Origin: Thalassobium sp. R2A62
GTDB lineage: Bacteria; Pseudomonadota; Alphaproteobacteria; Rhodobacterales; Rhodobacteraceae
Length of the DNA: 64,000 bases
Assembly (NCBI RefSeq): GCF_000161835.1
Contig: NZ_GG697169.2
Span: 1,048,418 to 1,112,417, forward strand
Direction of reading: 5' to 3'
In this document: one piece after another, positions 26,386 to 34,901 of the stretch
How the letters are laid out: every line of letters begins with the position of its first letter
How positions within the stretch are numbered: the stretch's first letter is position 1
The notes under the pieces: model-generated
Databases searched by the model: none
Seen by the model: the letters and a program-made list of their open reading frames with translations, nothing else
What the model was told of the DNA's origin: nothing
Translations under genes and position numbers: made by a program

Positions 26386-26840
26386 GTTGGCTTAGACAAA
26401 ATGCCGACGCGCTTCAGGCGCTTGCAGCCATCGCGACCCTATTGGTGGCTCTCGGTGCGCTGATCGGGGTCAAGGCGCAGATCGACGCAACGGATCGATT
26501 GAACAAACAGCAATCTGCCCGCGAGATTTACCGCGAGTATCTGTCGCTCTCGATCACGAACCCTGCATTCTCTGCGCCAAACTATTGCGCCTTGGAAACC
26601 GGCCCACCGGCCACTCTCAATGGCTATAGCAACTACCTAGAATACACGCTCTATACGGCCGAGCTCATGATGCAGGCCGACGACGGATGGGACAGTACAT
26701 TCCAAGCTATCTTTGACACCCACACCGCAGCACTGTGTGCCGACGAGATTGACCCAGACGCCTATGACCCTGCGATCCTGCCGCTCTTGGGCAAATACAC
26801 GCCAACCTATTGTGCAACCCAACCCAGCTGCGACGGCTGA
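26382..26840 (+). CDS. Small N-terminally anchored protein of unknown function
   Basis: 152 residues: one hydrophobic segment (about 12-31, LQALAAIATLLVALGALIGV), then a helical linker (AQIDATDRLNKQQSAREIYREYL) and an acidic soluble domain with four Cys that could form disulfides if periplasmic. The 4-nt overlap with the agmatine deiminase-like gene suggests co-translation. Family not recognised. By form it resembles phage- or plasmid-independent DUF4760-like single-pass proteins, but this is only a resemblance. Confidence 0.6.
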   Translation: MSWLRQNADALQALAAIATLLVALGALIGVKAQIDATDRLNKQQSAREIYREYLSLSITNPAFSAPNYCALETGPPATLNGYSNYLEYTLYTAELMMQADDGWDSTFQAIFDTHTAALCADEIDPDAYDPAILPLLGKYTPTYCATQPSCDG

Positions 26841-26879
26841 TCTCTTGACCTAACCGGCAAAGGGCGTCACTCATCGGCC

Positions 26880-27917
26880 ATGAGCACAGGACATCTTACC
26901 ATCGATCTCAGCGCAGTTATTGCCAACTGGAAAGCGCTTGACCAGATCAGCACCTCGGAAACCGCCGCCGTCGTCAAAGCCAACGGCTACGGTTTAGGAT
27001 CACGCCGCGTTGCCCGCGCCCTCGCCCGCGCAGGTGCTCGCAAATTCTTTGTCGCGACGGCAGAAGAGGCCGCCAACGTACGCAATGTGCTGGGCGACGA
27101 ACACGAGATTTACATCTTTGCCGGTCATATGTCCGGCGACACCGATATGATTTCTGACCTCGGTTTGATCCCGCTTTTGAACTCGCTTGATCAAATGGTT
27201 ATGCATCTCGAGGCGTTGCCAAACCACCCCTTTGGCGTCCAACTCGACACCGGCATGAACCGGCTGGGAATGGAGCCTGCAGAATGGGGTGCAGTCCGTG
27301 ACATGGCGCTATCGCAGAACCCCAAATTGATCATGAGCCATCTGGCCTGCGCCGATGAACCTGACCACACGCAAAACGCGATGCAGCTTACCAGCTTTCG
27401 CAGTATGACTGACGGTGTTTCTGTGCCGCGCAGCCTAGCCGCGACAGGTGGCATCTTGCTCGGATCCGACTACCATTTCGACCTGACCCGCCCAGGTGTC
27501 GGTCTATATGGCGGCGCCCCTTTTGCTAACGCAAAGCCAGTTGTCCAATTGGACATTCCAGTCATCCAAGTTCGCGATGTCGCGGTCGGCGAAGCTGTTG
27601 GCTACGGCGCGTCGTGGGTTGCAGAACGTCCCAGCAAAATCGCGACGATTTCCGCAGGCTATGCCGATGGCTTAATCCGCGCAATGTCAGGCCAAGCAAC
27701 GCTGTGGCACGAAGGCATTCCCTGCCCACTGGCAGGTCGCGTCTCAATGGATTTGTTGACCGTGGATGTCACCGATCTGCCGATCCCGCCACGCTATCTC
27801 AGTATCCTATGCCCAGAACAATCGGTGGATGATTTGGCGGCCGTCGCAGGCACGATTGGCTATGAAATCCTGACATCCTTGGGCGGGCGGTATTCACGCC
27901 GTTTCATAGCACCCTAG
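26880..27917 (+). CDS. alr: Alanine racemase
   Basis: 345 residues; a PLP enzyme making D-alanine for peptidoglycan. The PLP lysine is K33 in [12 protein letters not shown]. The C-terminal domain carries the second catalytic Tyr in GYGASWV. TGMNRLG and [15 protein letters not shown] are characteristic. Length is normal for a short alphaproteobacterial Alr. It lies 39 nt after the small anchored protein, perhaps on the same transcript; a 450-bp non-coding stretch follows. Confidence 0.92.
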   Translation: MSTGHLTIDLSAVIANWKALDQISTSETAAVVKANGYGLGSRRVARALARAGARKFFVATAEEAANVRNVLGDEHEIYIFAGHMSGDTDMISDLGLIPLLNSLDQMVMHLEALPNHPFGVQLDTGMNRLGMEPAEWGAVRDMALSQNPKLIMSHLACADEPDHTQNAMQLTSFRSMTDGVSVPRSLAATGGILLGSDYHFDLTRPGVGLYGGAPFANAKPVVQLDIPVIQVRDVAVGEAVGYGASWVAERPSKIATISAGYADGLIRAMSGQATLWHEGIPCPLAGRVSMDLLTVDVTDLPIPPRYLSILCPEQSVDDLAAVAGTIGYEILTSLGGRYSRRFIAP

Positions 27918-28368
27918 ATCTAATCATGGCGGTCCCCCGCCGATCCTCACGGGCCCCTGTTGAACATTGAAGGTTTCACGAAAACGTCAACGAATCAAAC
28001 CGTAGCGATTGGGTGTAAAATCCTGTGCGTCCGCACCTCAAACCTCTTAATTTGTGGTGCTTCTGCCACGGCAGCTACAAAAGTGGTCAATAAGGCGCGG
28101 CCGCACAAAAACCCCAAAAATGCAGGCTTAGCGCATAGTTCTTTTCGGCAGAGTCCCGCCGCGTCCCCTTGGAAACTTGGGCGATTGCTGTTTTTCCCCC
28201 GACTTATCTACAGCACCAAACGCGCAACAAAATGTGCCACGTTGATCCATTGTTGGTTGCAGCGAAATGGCTACGGGGAAAGCCTCAGATTTTTCCCTTA
28301 ATTCCCCCCCACTAAGTGCGTTAACTTACAATTCTGCTATTGAAAAAGTGACCTCTGGGGGGCTCATT
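27918..28368. other. 451-bp intergenic region, no supported gene
   Basis: An ATG-less-supported frame (27960-28301) lacks a ribosome site and protein-like composition. I see short tight hairpins GTGCG/CGCAC (28025-28036) and CTGCC/GGCAG (28063-28074), and one near-DnaA 9-mer TTATCTACA (28204-28212). The last 60 bp probably hold the promoter of the next gene. A small RNA is possible, but nothing proves it. Confidence 0.4.
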
Positions 28369-29124
28369 ATGCCATTTATGTCGACAATGCGCGCGTTTCA
28401 GCGCGGATTTCACGCCTTATCATTGATACTCTTAGTGGGGATCGCCGCTGGTGCGGTCGCCTACACTGTTCTCAGCGCATTTGGCGTTGTGCCGTGGCTG
28501 ACCTTTTCTGCTCAGTTCGGCGAAACCATCGTACCACAGGCGGGTATATACACCCAAATTGCCGCCACCGTTTTGTTGGCTGCACTGTTCTTCTTCATCC
28601 CGTCCAGCAGTCGTATTATGACGTTGGATCGGTCCCATCGCAGCTTTGCGCTAGGAATGAATGACGTGGCCCATGCCTATCACATTTGCCATACTGCTGA
28701 TCGTCAGGAATTGTTCACGCTTTCCTCGGAATTTGACAGCGTGCGCGAACGCCTGACCTACCTGCGCGACCATCCTGAGTTGGACACACTCGAGCCTGAT
28801 GTGCTCGAGCTTGCCGCACAGATGTCGCACACGTCCAAACACCTCGCCGAGGTCTACAACGACGACAAGGTCAAACGTGCCAAAACCTTCCTGCAGCAAC
28901 GTCAGGAAGAGGCCGAAGCCCAGAAAGATCGTTTTCTTCAAGCGCAACACGCATGCCGCGAAATCAAACGTTGGGGCGAGCAGGTTGAACTCGAAGAGAG
29001 CATGGTCGCAAGCCAGATGTCTCGCCTTGAGGAAGACCTCGCAAATGTGCTGCCTCTCTTGGGGTTCGATCTCGCGCACGAAGAGGACAACGTGGTGCCT
29101 ATGGGCAAGCCTGCAGCGGAATAA
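28369..29124 (+). CDS. Membrane-anchored coiled-coil protein (annotated in relatives as DNA repair protein)
   Basis: 251 residues. Two N-terminal membrane segments (LSLILLVGIAAGAVAYTVLSAFGV and AATVLLAALFFFI) are followed by a long helical, charged region (FDSVRERLTYLRDHPELD to the end) rich in Glu/Gln/Arg with heptad-like spacing (KTFLQQRQEEAEAQKDRFLQ). I recall rhodobacterial homologues carrying the label DNA repair protein, but no nuclease, glycosylase or DNA-binding motif is visible, so that name is doubtful. The ATG at 28369 follows a G-rich ribosome site; the longer in-frame ORF is unlikely. Confidence 0.7.
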   Translation: MPFMSTMRAFQRGFHALSLILLVGIAAGAVAYTVLSAFGVVPWLTFSAQFGETIVPQAGIYTQIAATVLLAALFFFIPSSSRIMTLDRSHRSFALGMNDVAHAYHICHTADRQELFTLSSEFDSVRERLTYLRDHPELDTLEPDVLELAAQMSHTSKHLAEVYNDDKVKRAKTFLQQRQEEAEAQKDRFLQAQHACREIKRWGEQVELEESMVASQMSRLEEDLANVLPLLGFDLAHEEDNVVPMGKPAAE

Positions 29125-29173
29125 TTGTCGGCTCGACTTGCAATCTTAACGCAGCGTCTGCACATCTGAGCCT

Positions 29174-29623
29174 ATGATGTCAGTCCTGCGTTACGCTAAC
29201 CTTGCCCTCTTGATCGCCTTCCCGCTTGCGTGGTTTGCGCCCTTGATGCGCGCAGGTCTCTTGCCGCTCTTTGGCTTGTCGGAAATCAGCGTAATCTCTG
29301 GCCTACAATCACTGTGGTCGTCCGACGTGTTTCTCGCGTTGATCGTCACGGTCTTTGCGCTCTTTGCGCCGTACCTCAAAACCATTGGCCTCGCGCTGGT
29401 CCACTTTGGCCTGCTCAAGGACAAGGTCCTGCCAGTTCTGTCGTACATGGGCAAACTGGCAATGGCCGACGTGTTTTTGATGGCGCTCTATGTGGTCATC
29501 ATCAAAGGCATCGGCATCGGCCGCGTCGAAATCGCATGGGGCCTCTACGCATTTACTGCCTGTATCCTCGCCTCAATCGCCATCTCGATCCTGACCACTC
29601 GGGAATTGAAACGGGCGGGTTAG
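29174..29623 (+). CDS. PqiA-like inner membrane protein (single domain)
   Basis: 149 residues with four predicted membrane segments and the PqiA-domain signature FALFAPYLKTIGLALVHF followed by LSYMGKLAMADVFLMALYVVIIK. Full-length PqiA has two such domains plus zinc ribbons; this protein has one and no Cys ribbon, as is common in alphaproteobacteria. PqiA-type proteins partner MCE lipid-transport complexes, but no MCE gene is nearby. The 3' end overlaps the convergent gene by 4 nt. Confidence 0.75.
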   Translation: MMSVLRYANLALLIAFPLAWFAPLMRAGLLPLFGLSEISVISGLQSLWSSDVFLALIVTVFALFAPYLKTIGLALVHFGLLKDKVLPVLSYMGKLAMADVFLMALYVVIIKGIGIGRVEIAWGLYAFTACILASIAISILTTRELKRAG

Positions 29624-30069
29624 CCTGCCTTTTTGCCCTCCGTCCATTTCGAAAACAAATTTTCCAGATGTTGTGACGGCGATACTGGTGCCTTTCCAAA
29701 ATCAATATCCGCGGGCGACAAGGTGTCGGACCATTTACCCATGCTGATTTCATTCGCCCCATGCAGCACCAACGCATCCCCGCGGCTGTCGTAGAACGCG
29801 GCCAAGCGCAAACTGTATCGATACAACCCAACCAAAATCTGGACCAGAAACACGAGGATCAACAACACGCTGATGCGCGTAAACAACGTGGCAAGTTCGG
29901 TCCAAACATCGCCGTCATTGACGTTGGGATCTATCAAAACCTGACTTGGATCGTTGGCCACATATCCGGTAAGCTTGTCCATCGCCTCCAACTCGGCCTT
30001 TTGCCGCGCCACAAACGTCGCAATGTCGTTTTTCAGTAATTCGCGACGGTCTGCGAAATATCGCACCAA
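29620..30069 (-). CDS. Downstream half of an amber-split membrane protein (TTG start if separate)
   Basis: 149 residues: a soluble N-terminal stretch with helical charged sequence (RRELLKNDIATFVARQKAELEAMDK), one strong membrane segment (ISVLLILVFLVQILVGLY) and a cytoplasmic-looking tail. It is in the same frame as the gene upstream, separated only by a TAG and two codons. The only available starts are TTG 30069 and GTG 30066, with no convincing ribosome site. It therefore more probably represents the 3' part of one 628-residue protein whose CAG became TAG than an independent gene. Family not recognised. Confidence 0.5.
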   Translation of the reverse strand: MVRYFADRRELLKNDIATFVARQKAELEAMDKLTGYVANDPSQVLIDPNVNDGDVWTELATLFTRISVLLILVFLVQILVGLYRYSLRLAAFYDSRGDALVLHGANEISMGKWSDTLSPADIDFGKAPVSPSQHLENLFSKWTEGKKAG

Positions 30070-30075
30070 CCGCAG

Positions 30076-31506
30076 CTATAGCCCTCGGGCCATCAAAAAC
30101 GGCCGCAAAGACCCCCCAACCAACGCGCGCGCCAATTTGCGTTCTAACTCTTGCAGCGCGTCGTCATCAACTGTCTCGAGCTTTTCATTCAAAGCAACAA
30201 GCAGCCCACCCGCCTTAAACTGATCCGATTCCGCTTCTGTGGCAAGTCTCACAAACTCGCGGTAGCGGTCTCCCTTACCGCTGGAACGACCATCTAGGCC
30301 CAAACGCTCAGCATCCGCTTCTCCTTGATAGTTAGATAGGAGATTCCCGAGCCGACGGATTTCTCGCTTCTCGGTCTGGATTTGCTGTTCCAGATTGGCC
30401 TTTAGGTCTTGTGGACACAGCGATGTGTTTTCCTCAAAATCCTCACTTGTCGTCGGAAATTGCGTACAAAGTCCCATGATCGCGACCGACCAAGCCTCGA
30501 CCGTCCTCGAATTGAGAGGTGTGGCATCCGGACCTGGACGGAACGCGGGCATCTCGTCTGGCGTCACCCCTTCCACCGCCTGCAATGCATAGTCATAGTC
30601 CAGGAGCTGCAAGTCGAGACGCCCAATTTCTTCACGAAACGATTCTGCGACCCGCCAGTGTTCCGCACGAATTGTCGTCAGCTGGGAAAATTTACTCTCG
30701 CCTTTCGACTCTTCCTCTATCAACTGCCCTGCATAAAAGATAAACGCGCCACCCGCTGCGAGAACAACCACCACCAGAACAAGAGACATCAAAGCCCGCA
30801 CTTTGAGAAAGGTCGCGCGAGTCCGTACTCTCAAAACAAGCCGCTCCAACTCTTGTTTCGAGATACGTTGCGGGCCGTCTTTGTCGCGCCCAAGCTCTCG
30901 GGGCTCCATCCAGAAAAACAATAGAGAGGCAAATCTGGCGACTAACAAAACCGCCAATGCAATCGCCGCGATTTTCATATCAGCGGACATGTCCCACCTT
31001 GCAGCCGCAGTTTTGACCCGTACAAACGGCGTGAACCAATCCCCGAATAGCCCCTGAACTGTCCACCGCTGGGGTACCGGAACGAATGGAACAGTGGCAT
31101 CCATGACCTCTTCTGATCCGCTAAGCGACCGATCCGGAAGACTGGGCTCGATGATCACCTCTGGCACGAAAACAGGTTGCGCACCAATGTACTGAGAATA
31201 GACCGACGGCGCGATCTCGAGGGCAAAGAACACACCAATCAAAAGCCCAAGAAAGCTGACCCCAAAGGTCGATATCTGATGCAGCCGGAAAAACGCAGGG
31301 ACATTCCAATCAGGGACAATAGCGTCAAAGACCAAAACAAGGGCGGAAAGCCCAACCAGCAAAGCAACGGTTTTTGCGTCATAGGCGGTCGCAATTGCAT
31401 CACTTACCCCCAATGCCGCCAGCAAAACGACCGCGGCCAGCGCCAAAAGCCCCCCAACCCACAAAATCGCGCGGTTGCTTGGCGCAAACCGTTCTAAACC
31501 AAACAT
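30076..31506 (-). CDS. Multi-pass membrane protein with periplasmic helical domain, ends at in-frame TAG
   Basis: 476 residues from ATG 31506 (ribosome site GGGGAA). Membrane segments lie near residues 15-35, 46-66 and 77-97, then at about 190-212 (AAIALAVLLVARFASLLFFW) and 238-262 (LMSLVLVVVVLAAGGAFIFY). A 210-residue hydrophilic, helical region follows with Cys in LCTQFP and LCPQD. The frame stops at TAG 30076-30078 and continues open for another 152 codons ending after a further membrane segment, so this looks like the 5' part of an interrupted gene. No family recognised. It is divergent from rsgA. Confidence 0.6.
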   Translation of the reverse strand: MFGLERFAPSNRAILWVGGLLALAAVVLLAALGVSDAIATAYDAKTVALLVGLSALVLVFDAIVPDWNVPAFFRLHQISTFGVSFLGLLIGVFFALEIAPSVYSQYIGAQPVFVPEVIIEPSLPDRSLSGSEEVMDATVPFVPVPQRWTVQGLFGDWFTPFVRVKTAAARWDMSADMKIAAIALAVLLVARFASLLFFWMEPRELGRDKDGPQRISKQELERLVLRVRTRATFLKVRALMSLVLVVVVLAAGGAFIFYAGQLIEEESKGESKFSQLTTIRAEHWRVAESFREEIGRLDLQLLDYDYALQAVEGVTPDEMPAFRPGPDATPLNSRTVEAWSVAIMGLCTQFPTTSEDFEENTSLCPQDLKANLEQQIQTEKREIRRLGNLLSNYQGEADAERLGLDGRSSGKGDRYREFVRLATEAESDQFKAGGLLVALNEKLETVDDDALQELERKLARALVGGSLRPFLMARGL

Positions 31507-31678
31507 ATATTCCCCATCACCAGCGTTTGAAAATCCATACCCCACAGCGCGTCACGCCTGCGTCACAGTGCTTGTTGGTTTGTGTATCCGCAGGGCTGTG
31601 ATACACCCGCCACAACGCGCATTTGACTTTGACGGAGCCTCTCCCATCACCCGCGACTATTCCCAATTCACAGGCAGC

Positions 31679-32728
31679 ATGCCCAAACCTGCCGTGCCAA
31701 ATCCTCTGCAAACTCTCGGGTGGCAGCCGTTTTTTGCCCAGCAGACAGATGCTAATACGCTAGACGTCACGCCGCCTGTGCGTGTGACCCAAGTGCACCG
31801 CACTTTGATCCAAGTGCGCGGCAACGGGATTGACGCCACGGTTGCCCCACCCGCCGAAATAACCGTCGGTGACTGGATTTTGCTGAACCACGACAGGCCG
31901 ATGGACAGCATTGTGTTAGAGCGTAAAAGCTTGATCAAGCGTCGCGCGGCTGGTCATGATCGCAGTGTGCAATTGATTGCCGCCAACATCGACACGGCCT
32001 TTGTGGTGACCTCCTGCAACGCCGATTTCAATATTGCACGGCTAGAGCGGTACATCGCACTGGCTTTCGAGGCCGACGTCACACCAGTTATTTTATTGAC
32101 CAAATCCGACATGTGCGACGACGCTGACATCTATGTGTCCCAAGCCAGCGCGCTGTCTCCGGACGTTGCGGTCATGGCGTTAAACGCCACCGATGATACG
32201 CCCGTTGATCTTCTGGCGCCGTGGTGCAAACCGGGTCAAACTGTGGCCTTTCTCGGCTCGTCTGGTGTCGGTAAATCAACGCTGACGAATGCGCTCGCTG
32301 GTAGCCAAGACATCGCCACCGGTGCGATCCGCGAAGACGACGCGCGCGGGCGTCACACCACGACGCACCGGCACCTGCATATCTTGCCGTCGGGATGCGC
32401 CGTTCTCGACACACCCGGAATGCGTGAATTGCAACTGACGGATGCCAGTTCGGGTGTGGACGCCCTGTTCGCCGATCTGTTCGCGCTCGCCACGCAGTGC
32501 AAATTCAATGACTGCGCCCACGGCCCTGAACCGGGTTGTGCAATTCAGGCCGCACTGGCGGGCGGAACCATCGATCGGGCCCGCTATACTAGGTGGCAAA
32601 AGCTGCTTGAGGAGGACGCGCATAACACCGAAACACTTGCGATGCGCAAAGCCCGCGACAAATCTCAGAACAAATCTATGAGCAAGACGATCAAAGGCCT
32701 GCAGCAAAACAATAAAAAGCGTCGGTAA
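31679..32728 (+). CDS. rsgA: Ribosome small subunit-dependent GTPase A
   Basis: 349 residues; a circularly permuted GTPase in 30S maturation. The OB-fold (PPVRVTQVHRTLIQVRG) precedes the GTPase: G4-like LLTKSDM, then G1 FLGSSGVGKSTLTNAL and G3 LDTPGMREL. The C-terminal zinc-binding CKFNDCAHGPEPGCAI is complete. ATG 31679 is the first standard start near the fold. Upstream in-frame codons read ITRDYSQF with GGAG 8 nt before the ATC at 31646, which looks like a conserved N-terminus whose ATG has become ATC. The true start is therefore uncertain. radA follows 44 nt later. Confidence 0.88.
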   Translation: MPKPAVPNPLQTLGWQPFFAQQTDANTLDVTPPVRVTQVHRTLIQVRGNGIDATVAPPAEITVGDWILLNHDRPMDSIVLERKSLIKRRAAGHDRSVQLIAANIDTAFVVTSCNADFNIARLERYIALAFEADVTPVILLTKSDMCDDADIYVSQASALSPDVAVMALNATDDTPVDLLAPWCKPGQTVAFLGSSGVGKSTLTNALAGSQDIATGAIREDDARGRHTTTHRHLHILPSGCAVLDTPGMRELQLTDASSGVDALFADLFALATQCKFNDCAHGPEPGCAIQAALAGGTIDRARYTRWQKLLEEDAHNTETLAMRKARDKSQNKSMSKTIKGLQQNNKKRR

Positions 32729-32772
32729 CAGGTTCGCTTGCCTCAGGTCGAAAAATAGACCAAAAGGGGAAC

Positions 32773-34137
32773 ATGGCTAAATCATCCCCTTCTTTTCAAT
32801 GCTCTGCCTGCAACGCGACCTCGACCAAATGGTCGGGTCGGTGTGATGATTGCGGCGCATGGAACACCGTCTCTGAGGTCAAACCCCTGTCCTCTGGTCC
32901 TGCCTCGAAAACTCTGGGTGGCGCGCGCGGACATCACCTGACGCTGACTGACCTCGCCACGACATCCGAGCCGCCCCCGCGCACATTGGCTGGTGTTGAC
33001 GAACTCGACCGCGTTCTGGGTGGCGGTCTGGTCGAAGCTTCGGCAATTTTGGTCGGTGGAGATCCCGGCATCGGCAAATCAACCTTGCTTTTGCAGGCTG
33101 CTGCACGCTTTGCGCGCAACGGACTCAAAGTGATCTATGTCAGCGGCGAAGAAGCCACCGCACAGGTGCAAATGCGCGCCCAACGGCTGGGCCTAACAGA
33201 AAGTCCGGTCAAACTGGCGGCCGAGACAAACCTGCGCGACATCCTCACCACGCTCGAGGCCGAGAACCCCAATTTGGTGATTATCGATTCCATCCAGACC
33301 ATGTGGGCCGACAACGTAGAAAGCGCCCCGGGGTCAGTGTCCCAAGTGCGCAGTGCCGCGCACGAACTGACCACCTTTGCCAAACGCAAAGGCATGGCTG
33401 TGATCATGGTCGGACACGTCACCAAAGAGGGGCAGATCGCAGGCCCCCGCGTGGTCGAGCATATGGTAGATACCGTTTTGTATTTCGAGGGCGAGCGTGG
33501 TCATCCATTCCGCATCTTGCGCGCCCACAAAAACCGCTTTGGTCCTGCGGACGAAATTGGCGTGTTCGAAATGACAGGCCGCGGTTTGGCAGAAGTTAAA
33601 AACCCGTCTGCACTGTTTCTTTCGGAACGCGGCACGCCGCAGCCTGGCTCGGTCGTCTTTGCCGGTATCGAAGGGTCGCGCCCAATGTTGTGCGAATTTC
33701 AGGCCCTCGTCGCCCCCTCACCCCATTCCAATCCACGCCGCACGGTGGTCGGCTGGGACGGTGGACGGTTGGCGATGATCCTCGCAGTCATCGAATCCCG
33801 CGCTGGTGTTCCCTTCACAGGGTTGGACGTCTACCTGAATGTCGCCGGAGGGTTGCGCGTCACAGAACCTGCCGCCGATCTAGCCGTCGCAGCCGCCCTA
33901 ATTTCTGCGCGAGAAGATGCCGCTTTGCCTGCAGACTGTGTTGTTTTTGGCGAAATCAGCCTGTCGGGTGGCCTGCGTCCTGCCCCCCAGACAGAAAACA
34001 GGTTGAAAGAAGCGGAAAAACTTGGTTTTTCCTCCGCAATCGCGCCCTTGACGAAAAAAGGGGTGCAAACCGGTCTAGGTGTCCGCCAGATGGACGACCT
34101 CGTGACCTTTGTAAAAGACGTATTCGGGGATCGCTGA
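32773..34137 (+). CDS. radA: DNA repair protein RadA (branch-migration ATPase)
   Basis: 454 residues: N-terminal C4 zinc finger (CSACNATSTKWSGRCDDCGAW), RecA-like ATPase (Walker A GGDPGIGKSTLL, Walker B NLVIIDSIQTM), the RadA-specific KNRFG motif (HKNRFGPADEIGVF) and a C-terminal Lon-protease-like domain (GLDVYLNVAGGLRVTEPAADLAVA). It promotes recombination intermediates and branch migration. Ribosome site AAAGGGG precedes the ATG. It lies upstream of cvpA in the same orientation. Confidence 0.95.
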   Translation: MAKSSPSFQCSACNATSTKWSGRCDDCGAWNTVSEVKPLSSGPASKTLGGARGHHLTLTDLATTSEPPPRTLAGVDELDRVLGGGLVEASAILVGGDPGIGKSTLLLQAAARFARNGLKVIYVSGEEATAQVQMRAQRLGLTESPVKLAAETNLRDILTTLEAENPNLVIIDSIQTMWADNVESAPGSVSQVRSAAHELTTFAKRKGMAVIMVGHVTKEGQIAGPRVVEHMVDTVLYFEGERGHPFRILRAHKNRFGPADEIGVFEMTGRGLAEVKNPSALFLSERGTPQPGSVVFAGIEGSRPMLCEFQALVAPSPHSNPRRTVVGWDGGRLAMILAVIESRAGVPFTGLDVYLNVAGGLRVTEPAADLAVAAALISAREDAALPADCVVFGEISLSGGLRPAPQTENRLKEAEKLGFSSAIAPLTKKGVQTGLGVRQMDDLVTFVKDVFGDR

Positions 34138-34167
34138 CCGCCTCCCCACTGTTAGGGAGACAGCGCC

Positions 34168-34728
34168 ATGGAAGGCTTTACACTTATCGACGGGCTGGTG
34201 GCGCTTGTCATCGTGGTCTCGGCCATCTTGGCCTATGCACGTGGTTTCGTTCGCGAAGCATTGGCCATCGCAGGCTGGATTGGCGCGACAATTCTGGCGT
34301 TTATCTTTGCCGATAGCGTCAAACCCCTGATCAAACAGATTCCCGTCGTGGGCGATATGATTGGCGACAGCTGCGAGCTGAGCATAATTGCAGCCTTTGC
34401 TGCGGTCTTTGCGCTCGCTCTTGTGGTGATGTCGATCTTTACGCCGTTGTTTTCCAGTCTCGTGCAGCGATCCGCATTGGGCGGTCTGGACCAAGGGCTC
34501 GGTTTCCTCTTCGGTGTCTTCCGCGGCATCCTGCTGATTGCGATCCTGTTCTTTGTCTATGACACCGTGCTGACGACCCAAGACATTGAAATGGTCGACA
34601 ACTCGCGCTCGGCTCAGGTCTTTGCCCGTATGACTGGCCAAATCGAAAACCGCGATCCCGAGGCGGCTCTGGGTTGGATCACGACACAGTACGAACAGCT
34701 GGTCGGCGAATGCGGCGCTGCTGAATAA
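34168..34728 (+). CDS. cvpA: CvpA family membrane protein
   Basis: 186 residues with four predicted membrane segments (LIDGLVALVIVVSAILAYARGFVREALAI, ATILAFIFADSV, IIAAFAAVFALALVVMSIF, GILLIAILFFVYDTVL). The conserved DGLVALVIVVSAI and ARGFVREAL elements mark the CvpA family, named from colicin V production and linked to purF in many proteobacteria. It follows radA by 30 nt. A terminator separates it from purF here, so co-transcription with purF is probably limited. Confidence 0.9.
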   Translation: MEGFTLIDGLVALVIVVSAILAYARGFVREALAIAGWIGATILAFIFADSVKPLIKQIPVVGDMIGDSCELSIIAAFAAVFALALVVMSIFTPLFSSLVQRSALGGLDQGLGFLFGVFRGILLIAILFFVYDTVLTTQDIEMVDNSRSAQVFARMTGQIENRDPEAALGWITTQYEQLVGECGAAE

Positions 34729-34752
34729 GCCACCGCTTTGATAGTAACGATG

Positions 34753-34784
34753 AAACGGCGTGCTTTTGTGGCGCGCCGTTTTTC
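34753..34784 (+). terminator. Intrinsic terminator after cvpA
   Basis: AAACGGCG (34753-34760) pairs with CGCCGTTT (34774-34781), and the T run continues to 34783. Clear stem and T tract 25 nt after the cvpA stop. Confidence 0.8.
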
Positions 34785-34901
34785 TATGTGCCGTCCCCGA
34801 TACGCAACACCTGCAAAACGGAGCGTATAGTGTCGTGACACGCACCCTCTCTCGTTCTAAGTAGGGACCACGCACACATATCAGGATTCGGAGCTGCACC
34901 G

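Noticed and set aside
28204-28212. TTATCTACA as a DnaA box or origin
   Set aside because: One mismatch at a conserved position, a single occurrence, and no AT-rich unwinding region, so no origin is supported.
27960-28301. 113-codon frame in the 451-bp intergenic region
   Set aside because: No ribosome site, atypical composition rich in Lys/Arg/Cys, and it overlaps the probable promoter of the next gene.
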